Shown: piece by piece, positions 1-5,884 of the stretch
Layout of the letters: each line of letters begins with the position of its first letter
How positions within the stretch are numbered: position 1 is the first letter of the stretch
Source of the DNA: Acidobacteriota bacterium
Lineage (GTDB): Bacteria; Acidobacteriota; Polarisedimenticolia; J045
DNA: 9,711 bases
Direction of reading: 5' to 3'
Assembly (NCBI GenBank): GCA_024276295.1
Contig: JAJRXN010000285.1
Span: forward strand, 1 to 9,711
Position numbers and translations under genes: made by a program
The notes under the pieces: generated by a model
Database searches by the model: none
What the model was told of the DNA's origin: nothing
Seen by the model: the letters and a program-made list of their open reading frames with translations, nothing else

Positions 1-147
1 GCCGTCGATCGCCTCGTCCAGCGCCCGCAGGGCGCCGATCTCGTAGACGGCGCCCTCGGGGCCTCCACCGGCCATCGCCAGGCCGAGGCGTGATGCCTGC
101 CGGTGGTCGCGGGGCGCAGTCCCGCGCTGGTCGTTTCCCGCACTCAC
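1..147 (-). CDS. Patatin-like phospholipase family protein, N-terminal fragment
   Basis: Only the first 49 codons are in the window; the gene continues past the left edge. From a GTG start at 147 the product reaches LGLAMAGGGPEGAVYEIGAL (residues 21-40), then RALDEAIDG. This is the glycine-rich oxyanion-hole segment that opens patatin domains, where the usual form is LALxGGGxxGxxxxGVLxaL. Patatins are serine hydrolases with a Ser-Asp dyad acting on lipid acyl esters. The catalytic GxSxG motif would lie outside the window, so activity cannot be judged. The start is 7 bases after the stop of the upstream phasin and has no strong Shine-Dalgarno, so it is probably translated from the phasin message. 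The internal ATG at 75 would remove the strand before the GGG loop and is unlikely. The phasin linkage suggests action on PHA granules or on their surface lipid (inference). Confidence 0.75.
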   Translation of the reverse strand, partial: MSAGNDQRGTAPRDHRQASRLGLAMAGGGPEGAVYEIGALRALDEAIDG

Positions 148-154
148 CGGCAGC

Positions 155-622
155 TCAGGGAGCCGGCTCGCTCGGCTTCCTCGGACGTGAGGCGGTCGTG
201 CGTCGTGGCGCCGCTGCGGTCTTCGGCTTCGGCTTCGCTTCGGGCCGCAGCGCCTCGATGCTGTGGGCCAGCTCCTCGATGCGGCGGTTGAGCGTCTCGA
301 TCTCCTCGCGCGACGGGACGCCGAGCTGCTTGAGGGCCCGCATCACCGCGTCCTCGATCTCGCTGCCGAGCTTGCCGATTCGCTCCTCGGCGGTCTTCTT
401 CACCGTGCCGACGCGGCTGCCGACCGTGTCGAGCACGCGACCGACCCGCTCGCGTCCGCGGGACTCGAACTCCTCGCCCCGCTCGACAAGCGTCCTGAAC
501 AGCTTGCTGCCTTCCTCTTCGGCTGCCGCGAGCGCCCCGAGTCCGGCGAGCCAGATCTTGTGAGCCGACTCGCTGATCTCCTCGGGGACGATCTTCCGGT
601 CTTCGTTCTTCGTGCCTGTCAT
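155..622 (-). CDS. Phasin family protein (PhaF/PhaI type) with basic C-terminal tail
   Basis: This 155-residue protein belongs to the poly(hydroxyalkanoate) granule-associated phasin family. The family signature HKIWLAGLGAL (residues 21-31) is followed by an amphipathic helical stretch (GSKLFRTLVERGEEFESRG, 38-56). A second conserved segment, LGVPSREEIETLNRRIEEL (100-118), has heptad spacing typical of the oligomerising coiled coil. The last 30 or so residues are rich in Lys, Arg, Pro and Ala (KPKPKTAAAPRR onward), recalling in short form the histone-like tail of Pseudomonas PhaF. Phasins coat PHA granules, control their size, and in the PhaF type tether them to the nucleoid. I chose the ATG at 622 because GGAGG lies 7 bases upstream; an earlier in-frame ATG at 688 would overlap the preceding phasin stop and has no family homology. 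It is third in a phaR-phasin-phasin series. Confidence 0.85.
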   Translation of the reverse strand: MTGTKNEDRKIVPEEISESAHKIWLAGLGALAAAEEEGSKLFRTLVERGEEFESRGRERVGRVLDTVGSRVGTVKKTAEERIGKLGSEIEDAVMRALKQLGVPSREEIETLNRRIEELAHSIEALRPEAKPKPKTAAAPRRTTASRPRKPSEPAP

Positions 623-648
623 GGTCGATCCTCCCGTTCGTCCCGATC

Positions 649-679
649 CGGTCCCGCCAGCCGCCGGCCGGAGGGACCG
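649..679 (-). other. Intergenic stem-loop between the two phasin genes
   Basis: CGGTCCC (649-655) and GGGACCG (673-679) form a perfect 7-bp inverted repeat around a 17-base GC-rich loop. It sits in the 62-base gap between the phasin stop at 685 and the next phasin start at 622. No T-run follows on the minus strand, so it is not a classical intrinsic terminator. It could be an RNA processing or stabilising hairpin that sets the relative level of the two phasins, but no direct evidence supports this. GC-rich DNA yields such repeats by chance fairly often. Confidence 0.35.
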
Positions 680-684
680 CCGAC

Positions 685-1062
685 TCACTTGCTCGAAAGC
701 TCTTCCACCTTGCGCGTCAGCGCCTCGACCCGGTCGATCAGCGCGTGGATCTCGTCACGGGTCGGCACGCCGAGACGGTGCAGCGTGCTCGCCACCGTGG
801 CCTGGATCTTCTGCTCGACCTTCTGGCCGAGGCCGCCGACCGCATTGCGGGCTTCCGCGACCGTGTCGTCGACCCGGGACCGCGTGCTCTGGAACTTCCG
901 GCCCTTTTCGACGAGGGAATCGAACACACCGCGCACCTCGTCCTCGACGACCGCCACGGTTCCCAGTCCGGCGAGCCACACCTTGCGGCTGGTCTCGAGC
1001 ATCTCGCCGGTCATCTTCATCGTCGTGTCCTGGACGTTGCGCAGCGTTTCCGCACCGATCAT
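685..1062 (-). CDS. Phasin family protein, short paralogue
   Basis: This 125-residue protein is a paralogue of the following phasin. It has the same two blocks: RKVWLAGLGTVAVVEDE (residues 26-42) and LGVPTRDEIHALIDRVEAL (97-115). It ends in a short coiled coil (TRKVEELSSK) and lacks the basic tail. The expected role is to bind the PHA granule surface and possibly to hetero-oligomerise with the longer phasin through the C-terminal helix. The ATG at 1062 is supported by GAGGAG (1070-1075) 7 bases upstream. The reading frame is open further upstream, but that part translates to low-complexity Pro/Arg sequence overlapping the end of phaR. The gene lies 91 bases after phaR on the same strand with no promoter seen between them, so co-transcription with the PHA regulator is likely. 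Confidence 0.85.
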   Translation of the reverse strand: MIGAETLRNVQDTTMKMTGEMLETSRKVWLAGLGTVAVVEDEVRGVFDSLVEKGRKFQSTRSRVDDTVAEARNAVGGLGQKVEQKIQATVASTLHRLGVPTRDEIHALIDRVEALTRKVEELSSK

Positions 1063-1129
1063 CGTTCCGCTCCTCGCCCGGGCGCCTGGCGCCGGGCCGT
1101 TGTCGTGTCTCCCCGCGGGATCCGGCGGA

Positions 1130-1145
1130 CGCGACGCCGGTCGCG
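1130..1145 (-). other. Small hairpin just after the phaR stop codon
   Basis: CGCGAC and GTCGCG form a 6-bp perfect stem around a 4-base loop, 8 bases downstream of the phaR stop. There is no following U-tract, so full termination is unlikely. A role in partial attenuation or transcript stability between phaR and the phasins is possible but is inference only. Confidence 0.25.
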
Positions 1146-1153
1146 CGGGAGGC

Positions 1154-1639
1154 TCACGCCTCCGAGGCCGGGGCGTCCGGCTCGTTGCCGGGGGCCGCGG
1201 TCCGTTCGGGTTCAGCCACCTCACCGGACCGGACGCGCTCGATCTCGCCGAGCGTCGTCTCGAGTTCGAGCAGCCGCTCCTGCAGCCTGGCCATTTCCTC
1301 CCGCACCCGGCGGACCGGGGCGAGGCGGTTGACCGAGGCCTTGAGCAGCGAGTCGACCCGGTTCTGGAGCTGTTCGACGCCGGTGCTGACCGCCTGCTCC
1401 CCGGCCCGGATCAGGTCGTGAAGAAGGTCGGTCGACAGCAGGCTGCGCCCCTGTCGCCCCTCTTCCGAAATGATCTGGGTCAGCGTCTGCACCGTGACAT
1501 CCGCCGACGTCTTGTTGTCGACGACCTTGATCTCCTGGCCCTCGCGGATCCAGGAGGCGATCTCGTCGAGCGAGACGTAGCGGCTCTCCTCGGTGTCGTA
1601 GAGCTTGCGGCTGCCGTAGCGCTTGATCAGTCGTGTCAT
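1154..1639 (-). CDS. phaR: PHA synthesis regulatory protein PhaR
   Basis: This 161-residue protein matches PhaR, the sensor-repressor of polyhydroxyalkanoate metabolism, which binds DNA and nascent PHA granules and represses phasin genes until polymer accumulates. Residues 1-61 form the PHB/PHA accumulation regulator DNA-binding domain, with the diagnostic RLIKRYGSRKLYDTEESRYV, then LDEIASWIREGQEIKVVDNKT and DVTVQTLTQII. Residues 66-100 are the second PHB_acc-type segment (RSLLSTDLLHDLIRAGEQAV). Residues 105-140 form a Leu/Glu/Arg coiled coil, and a disordered acidic Pro/Ala tail ends the protein. The ATG at 1639 starts exactly at the conserved domain; an in-frame ATG at 1690 adds 17 Arg/Pro-rich residues and has no Shine-Dalgarno. 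GGAAGG lies about 9 bases before 1639. It is the first gene of a run with two phasins, and its promoter carries candidate PhaR sites, so autoregulation is likely. Confidence 0.93.
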   Translation of the reverse strand: MTRLIKRYGSRKLYDTEESRYVSLDEIASWIREGQEIKVVDNKTSADVTVQTLTQIISEEGRQGRSLLSTDLLHDLIRAGEQAVSTGVEQLQNRVDSLLKASVNRLAPVRRVREEMARLQERLLELETTLGEIERVRSGEVAEPERTAAPGNEPDAPASEA

Positions 1640-1717
1640 TGCTTCCAGCCTTCCACGCTCCGCCCCGGGGCGCCGGGGCCGTGCCGTCATGCCGCGTCAC
1701 GGCGTCGGTTCGAGGAG

Positions 1718-1746
1718 AATATAACGCGCTGCGGCATGAATGTCCA
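1718..1746 (-). promoter_or_regulatory. Sigma-70-type promoter for phaR-phasin operon
   Basis: On the minus strand a -35 hexamer TGGACA (1746-1741, 5/6 match) is followed after exactly 17 bases by a -10 hexamer TATATT (1723-1718, 5/6 match). Transcription would begin near 1711, giving a leader of about 70 bases to the phaR ATG at 1639. A TGC-S-GCA dyad (1730-1736) sits in the middle of the spacer, where a bound repressor would block RNA polymerase. It is the best promoter match I found in the window. Confidence 0.65.
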
Positions 1747-1887
1747 GAGTTTTTTCCGCGGTGCGGCATTTCCATGCAACATTCTCTCTGTCAATATGTT
1801 GCACCGTCGCGCGCCGCGCCGGTCCCGGTCGTGCTGCGTCTCGTTTGTCGCAATGCGGCAAGATCGCCGCCGTCCCCGAATGCCGCA
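1730..1887. promoter_or_regulatory. Cluster of four TGC-S-GCA dyads, candidate PhaR operators
   Basis: The 7-base dyad TGCGGCA (or its complement TGCCGCA) occurs four times in 158 bases: 1730-1736, 1762-1768, 1854-1860 and 1881-1887, the last in the opposite orientation. Three are preceded by or followed with AT bases (AATGCSGCA or TGCGGCAT), so similarity extends past the core. TGC/GCA-containing dyads have been described as PhaR recognition sequences in other bacteria. One copy lies inside the phaR promoter spacer and the next just upstream of its -35. Assignment to PhaR rests on the motif type and adjacency to phaR. Confidence 0.5.
1775..1803. repeat. Perfect 8-bp inverted repeat, candidate operator
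   Basis: TGCAACAT (1775-1782) and ATGTTGCA (1796-1803) are exact inverted copies separated by 13 bases. The half-site centres are 21 bp apart, close to two helical turns, which would place both arms on the same DNA face. The repeat lies about 30 bp upstream of the phaR -35 and inside the TGC-S-GCA cluster. The arms also contain TGC/GCA cores, so they may be another PhaR site or the site of a different dimeric regulator. A perfect -35-like TTGACA (1794-1789, minus) lies in the spacer but has no good -10 partner. Confidence 0.55.
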
Positions 1888-1939
1888 GCCAGCCGAATAT
1901 GTACCACGAGAATTGACCGGCGTGCAGCGCGGGAGGAGT

Positions 1940-3033
1940 TCAGGGACCCGGCCCGGGAGGCGCCGCCGACAGCCATGGCGCGACGAGATGCCGGCCGAGT
2001 TCCCGCAGGCCCGCAGGTCGGTCGGCTCGCGGTCGAGAAGCGGGACGCCGTGGACGGGGCGCGAGGACCCGACCAGCTCCCGCAGCCGCCGCAGCGCGTC
2101 GCCATCACGCCGGGCCAGCCAGCCGATCAGCGCCTCGCCGTCGTCAGGGCGAATCTCCGCGGCGTCGAGGGCCAGCTCCGGGGGGTGGAGCCGGTTGATC
2201 ACGATCGGCCCGAGCCGGTAGCCGCGTTCGACGAGCTGCCGGGCGAAGAACATCGTGTCGGCGATCCTTTCCTCGCCGGGACCGGAGACCAGCACGAACA
2301 GCGTCCGCTCGTAGCGCAGCAGCGCCTCGACCTCGGAAGCACGGCGGCGGAAGCCCTCGTAGAGCGGGGCGAACGCCTGGAAGAACTCCGCCATGTCGCG
2401 CAGCAGGTCGAGGCCGACGATCCGGTCGAGCAGGTTCTCGACACCGCGACCGAGAGGGCCGAGGGCGGCCGTCGTGCGCAGCCGGCCCTCCGCGTCGAAC
2501 CAGGGCCTGAGGGCGATCCGCAGTGCCCCGCTGTCGAGAAAGCCGACGATGCGCGCGGGTGCCTCGAGGAACTCGAGCGCCTGGCGCGTCGGCGGTGTGT
2601 CGAGCACGACCCGCCCGTGGGTCTCCTCGCGGGCGACCTCGTACAGACGCTCGACCGCCATGTACTCGAGCACGCCCGCCAGCCCGCTGGCCAGGTTGCG
2701 GTAGAAGCGGTTGTGCAGGATCCGGTCGCGCGCGGCCGCGTCCGGGGCGTAGCGGGCCACGAGCCGGTCGAACGTGGCGCGGGCGTCGAGCAGGCTGGCC
2801 GACAGTCGTCCAGGCGCGCCGGCCGCGACCTCGATCTCCCGGTCGAGAGCTGCCTCGCCGACACCGAGACTGTCCTTGAGCCGCAGCGAGGGGTCGAAGG
2901 TCATCACCAGCGTGTCGGTCCCCTCGTCGGCCGAGAGCAGTCCGAGGGCCGCGGCGACCGATGTCTTTCCGACGCCGCCCGAGCCGACGACGATCACCAG
3001 CGGCGCGTCGTGCATCTCCCCGGCCCGGCTCAC
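1940..3033 (-). CDS. ArsA/GET3-family ATPase with variant P-loop, apparent 3' frameshift
   Basis: This is a P-loop ATPase of the ArsA/GET3 (SIMIBI) type. It reads LVIVVGSGGVGKTS (12-25; P-loop 17-24), a switch-I-like FDPSLRLKDSLG, a switch-II LDTPPTRQALEFL, and VINRL then VPLLDREPTDL near the C-terminus. The lysine that defines GKGGVGKT is Ser18 here, so its contact across the dimer is missing. The GTG at 3033 follows GGAGG by 7 bases and overlaps the stop of the upstream ATPase (GTGA), indicating translational coupling. After PTDLRA the frame turns into unlike sequence and stays open to 1687. A one-base insertion at about 2008-2012 would instead continue with LRELGRHLVAPW and stop at 1940, giving 364 residues. 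I therefore infer a one-base deletion, real or a base-calling error in the short G/C run. With its partner it probably forms a heterodimer; the cargo is unknown. Confidence 0.8.
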
Positions 3034-3944
3034 GGCGCCGCCTCCGCCGACGCCAGGGCCGCGGACAGCGCCTCGTCGAGCGGACGGAGCAGCCCCGGGC
3101 CCGACTCGGTGGCGACGAGCGGCAGCGCGATCCGGGGGCCGCGCCACAGCCGCTCGAGCCGGCGCAGCTCGCGATCGTTCGACTCACGGCGCAGGCGCCA
3201 GAGCCGCCGGCGAGGCGGCTCGTCCGGGACGGCGAGGGCGAGCGGCTCGGGCAGGGGCGGGTAGAGCGCGTTGACGACGACCAGATCCGGCGCCCGGCCG
3301 AGCCGGCTTCGTGTCCGGTCGATCAGCTCGAGGGTCTCCTGGACCGGCATCTCCTCGGCCAGCGTGACGGCCACCAGCCCGGTCGTCTCGGGCTCGGCGA
3401 CGAACCGGGCCAGCTCCCGGGCCAGGGTTCCGAACGGCCCCCCGGTGATCGCCTCGGCGACCACGCCGGGGGCCGAGAGCAGGCTCAGGCCGTGGCCGGT
3501 CGCCGGAGCGTCGAGAACGACGACGTCCGGCGGGACGGCGCCACGCGGGCGCTCGCGGAGCAGCCGCCAGGCGTGGCCGACGACGGCGAGTTCCTTGAGC
3601 CCCGGCGCCCCCTCGGCGAAGTGGTGGTAGACGGGGCTCGCCAGCACCCGTCGCGCGAGAAAGCCGATCTTCAGCCGGTCCCGGGTCAGGGCGTCGAGCA
3701 CGTCGCGCGGCCGGAGGTTCTGCAGGTGCAGCCGTTCGGCGACCTCGACCACGCGGCCGGACGAGGGCGGGGTGTCGAACAGCCGGTGCAGGCTCTCGCG
3801 CGGATCGACCTCGATCACCAGCACGGTCCGGCCCCGCCGGGCCAGCCACTGCCCGAGCAGCCCGGAGACGGTCGTCTTGCCGACGCCGCCCTTGCCGGTG
3901 ACCACGATCAGCCGGCGCCGCAGGAGATCGTTCTCGGTCGTCAT
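3030..3944 (-). CDS. ArsA/GET3-family ATPase, canonical signature lysine
   Basis: This 304-residue ATPase is the upstream member of the pair. It has LIVVTGKGGVGKTT (12-25; deviant Walker A 17-24 with signature Lys18), a switch-I region around VIEVDPRESLHRLF, and the switch-II VVLDAPATGHGLSLL typical of ArsA/GET3. A VVVNALYPPLP segment corresponds to the base-recognising Asn strand. It lacks the Cys residues and tandem duplication of true arsenite pumps, and there is no arsB or arsR nearby, so arsenic resistance is unlikely. Paired single-domain proteins of this kind occur in other bacteria, for example the mycobacterial Rv3679-Rv3680 pair. I start it at the ATG at 3944, which has GGAG 4 bases upstream; the in-frame ATG at 4037 adds 31 residues of low-complexity sequence before the conserved strand. 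It is divergent from fadD. Confidence 0.87.
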   Translation of the reverse strand: MTTENDLLRRRLIVVTGKGGVGKTTVSGLLGQWLARRGRTVLVIEVDPRESLHRLFDTPPSSGRVVEVAERLHLQNLRPRDVLDALTRDRLKIGFLARRVLASPVYHHFAEGAPGLKELAVVGHAWRLLRERPRGAVPPDVVVLDAPATGHGLSLLSAPGVVAEAITGGPFGTLARELARFVAEPETTGLVAVTLAEEMPVQETLELIDRTRSRLGRAPDLVVVNALYPPLPEPLALAVPDEPPRRRLWRLRRESNDRELRRLERLWRGPRIALPLVATESGPGLLRPLDEALSAALASAEAAP

Positions 3945-4007
3945 CGGGCTCCGTTTCGTCGCCGCCGCGCCGGCGAAGGGGAGGTCTGCGGGCGGGAGCG
4001 GGACAGA

Positions 4008-4037
4008 GTGACCTCGGCCGGCTCGTTTTGCTAGCAT
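4008..4037 (+). promoter_or_regulatory. Candidate extended -10 promoter for fadD
   Basis: A TGc-TAGCAT extended -10 (4029-4037) is preceded after 18 bases by GTGACC (4008-4013, 4/6 match to the -35 consensus). It lies in the 181-base divergent gap between the ATPase start (3944) and fadD start (4126), giving a leader of about 80 bases. I found no convincing minus-strand promoter for the ATPases here. Confidence 0.4.
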
Positions 4038-4125
4038 GCAGCAGACTGGCGCCGCAAGGCGAGGCCCGGCCCATGGTGGGGAAGACGGGCCGACCGGCCA
4101 GCGGCACCCCGCGAGGAGCGAAGCG

Positions 4126-5838
4126 ATGAGCGCGCCGTGGTTCCGTTACTACGAGGAAGGGGTACCGCAGTCGATCGACTATCCCGACGTGTCTCTTCCG
4201 GATCTGCTGGACAAGGCGGCCGACGAGACGCCCGACAAGATCGCGCTGCGGTTCTTCGTCAATCCGTCACTGCCGCCGGCGACCATGACCTACGGCGCAC
4301 TGCGCGAGGCGACGCGTCGCTTCGCGACGGCCCTCGACGGGCTCGGCGTCAAGCAGAACGATCGCGTGGCGATCATGCTGCCGAACAGCATCCAGTACGT
4401 CATCGCGTTCTACGGCGCACTGCGGCTCGGGGCGATCGTCGTCAACACGAATCCGCTGTACGTCGCCCGCGAGATGAAGCACCAGTTCGCGGACTCGGGC
4501 GCCGAGACCGTCGTGCTGCTCAATTCGTTCTTCCCGCGGCTCGAGGAGATCTGGCAGGACACGCCGGTCAAGCGCGCGATCGTGGTCGACATCGCCGCTC
4601 CGTTCGCCTGGCCGTTCCGCACGCTGATCCGCTTCGTCCAGAAGCGGCATGGCGAGTACTTCAAGCCGCCGCGCCGGCCCGACGTGCTCGACTTCGACGC
4701 GCTGATCGACCGCTATCCGCCGCTGCCGCCGACGGTCAAGATCAACTCCGACGACGTCTGCCTGTTCCAGTACACCGGCGGGACCACCGGCGTGCCCAAG
4801 GCCGCGATGCTCACGCACCTCAACCTGGTGGCCAACGCGATGCAGATCGCGTCGTGGTTCACCAAGGCGGAGCCGCAGCACGAAGTCCTGATGGCGGCGA
4901 TCCCGTTCTTCCATGTCTACGGCATGACGACCTGCATGATCTACGGGCTGTACCAGAGCTTCGAGATCGTCCTCGTCCCGCGCCCGCGGCCGGTCGACAT
5001 CGTGATGAAGCTCCTGCAGAAGACGAGGTCGACGGTGTTTCCCGGCGTACCGACCCTCTACACGGCGATCAACAACCACCCCGACGTCCAGAAGTACGAC
5101 CTCTCGAGCGTCAAGGCGTGCCTTTCGGGGGCCGCGCCGCTGCCGGTCGAGGTGCAGCAGACGTTCGAGCGTCTGACCGGGGGGCGTCTCGTCGAGGGCT
5201 ACGGGCTGACCGAGGCGGCGCCGGTGACCCACTGCAATCCGCTGTTCGGGACCCGCAAGGAAGGCTCGATCGGCATCCCGATGCCGGACGTCGAGGCACG
5301 CATCGTCGACCTGGAGACCGGCGAGGACCGGCCGGCCGGCGAGGACGGCGAGCTGGTCGTGCGCGGGCCGCAGGTGATGAAGGGCTACTGGAACCGTCCG
5401 GAGGAGACCGCCGAGACGATCCGCGACGGCTGGCTGTTCACCGGCGACATGGCGAAGATGGACGAGGACGGCTTCTTCTACATCGTCGACCGCAAGAAGG
5501 ACATCATCATCGCGTCCGGCTTCAACGTCCTTCCGCGCGAGATCGAGGAGGTGCTCTACCAGCATCCCAAGGTGCGCGAGGCGGTCGTCGCGGGGATTCC
5601 CGACCCGTACCGCGGCGAGACGCCCAAGGCGTACATCGTGCTCAAGGAAGGCGAGACCGCCACGCCGGACGAGATCCTCGAGTTCTGTCGCAAGAACCTC
5701 GCCGCGTACAAGGTGCCGACCGCGGTCGAATTCCGCGACGACCTGCCGAAGACGATGGTCGGCAAGATCCTGCGCCGGGTGCTCGTCGAAGAGGAACTCA
5801 AGAAGCTCGAACAGCAGCAGCGGGACGGCGGCGAGTAG
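4126..5838 (+). CDS. fadD: Long-chain fatty acid--CoA ligase (FadD-like)
   Basis: This complete 570-residue adenylate-forming enzyme should activate fatty acids to acyl-CoA with ATP. The motifs run in order: YTGGTTGVPK P-loop (216-225), PFFHVYGMT (260-268), SGAAPLP (334-340), GYGLTEAAP (358-366), DGWLFTGD (434-441), the hinge-region DRKKDIIIASGFNVLPREIE (455-474), and the C-terminal PKTMVGKILRR (541-551) with the adenylation lysine Lys547. Length and motif spacing fit bacterial long-chain acyl-CoA synthetases; exact chain length cannot be read from sequence. The ATG at 4126 has GAGGAG (4113-4118) 7 bases upstream; the upstream in-frame ATG at 4036 falls within the candidate promoter. It is followed after 46 bases by a membrane-protein gene that is probably co-transcribed. 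The product would supply acyl-CoA for beta-oxidation or for PHA precursors. Confidence 0.93.
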   Translation: MSAPWFRYYEEGVPQSIDYPDVSLPDLLDKAADETPDKIALRFFVNPSLPPATMTYGALREATRRFATALDGLGVKQNDRVAIMLPNSIQYVIAFYGALRLGAIVVNTNPLYVAREMKHQFADSGAETVVLLNSFFPRLEEIWQDTPVKRAIVVDIAAPFAWPFRTLIRFVQKRHGEYFKPPRRPDVLDFDALIDRYPPLPPTVKINSDDVCLFQYTGGTTGVPKAAMLTHLNLVANAMQIASWFTKAEPQHEVLMAAIPFFHVYGMTTCMIYGLYQSFEIVLVPRPRPVDIVMKLLQKTRSTVFPGVPTLYTAINNHPDVQKYDLSSVKACLSGAAPLPVEVQQTFERLTGGRLVEGYGLTEAAPVTHCNPLFGTRKEGSIGIPMPDVEARIVDLETGEDRPAGEDGELVVRGPQVMKGYWNRPEETAETIRDGWLFTGDMAKMDEDGFFYIVDRKKDIIIASGFNVLPREIEEVLYQHPKVREAVVAGIPDPYRGETPKAYIVLKEGETATPDEILEFCRKNLAAYKVPTAVEFRDDLPKTMVGKILRRVLVEEELKKLEQQQRDGGE

Positions 5839-5884
5839 CGGCTCGCGCCGGCCCGGCGCATCGACGGCCTGGAGGAACCCGGTG

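Larger units (their letters stand above)
1640..1939. other. Gene-free control region upstream of phaR
   Basis: About 300 bases separate the expected end of the ATPase gene (1940) from phaR (1639). The stretch from about 1715 to 1920 is visibly more AT-rich than the flanking genes. It has no credible plus-strand gene. It holds the phaR promoter, four TGC-S-GCA dyads and an 8-bp inverted repeat, listed separately. The ATPase reading frame literally stays open through this stretch to 1687, but its translation there has no family character and would cross the promoter, so I treat it as non-coding. No clear terminator for the ATPase operon is visible. Confidence 0.7.

Noticed and set aside
1789..1794. 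Perfect TTGACA -35 hexamer on the minus strand
   Set aside because: No hexamer 15-18 bases downstream resembles a -10 (best is 3/6). The TGGACA/TATATT pair further down is much better.
1687..1939. C-terminal extension of the ATPase in the literal reading frame
   Set aside because: It has no family resemblance, crosses the phaR promoter and dyads, and its codons lose the GC3 bias. The other frame gives a proper C-terminus ending at 1940.
263..2221. 652-codon open frame on the plus strand
   Set aside because: It is antisense to two phasins, phaR and the ATPase end, has no family features and low-complexity Arg/Ser content. It is a by-product of high GC content.
3030..3944. Arsenite pump ATPase (arsA) of an arsenic resistance operon
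   Set aside because: No arsB, arsR, arsC or arsD is nearby, the proteins are single-domain, and metal-binding cysteines are not evident.
4267..5565. 432-codon open frame antisense to fadD
   Set aside because: The fadD frame contains every adenylate-forming motif; the antisense translation is Arg/Asp/His-rich and featureless.
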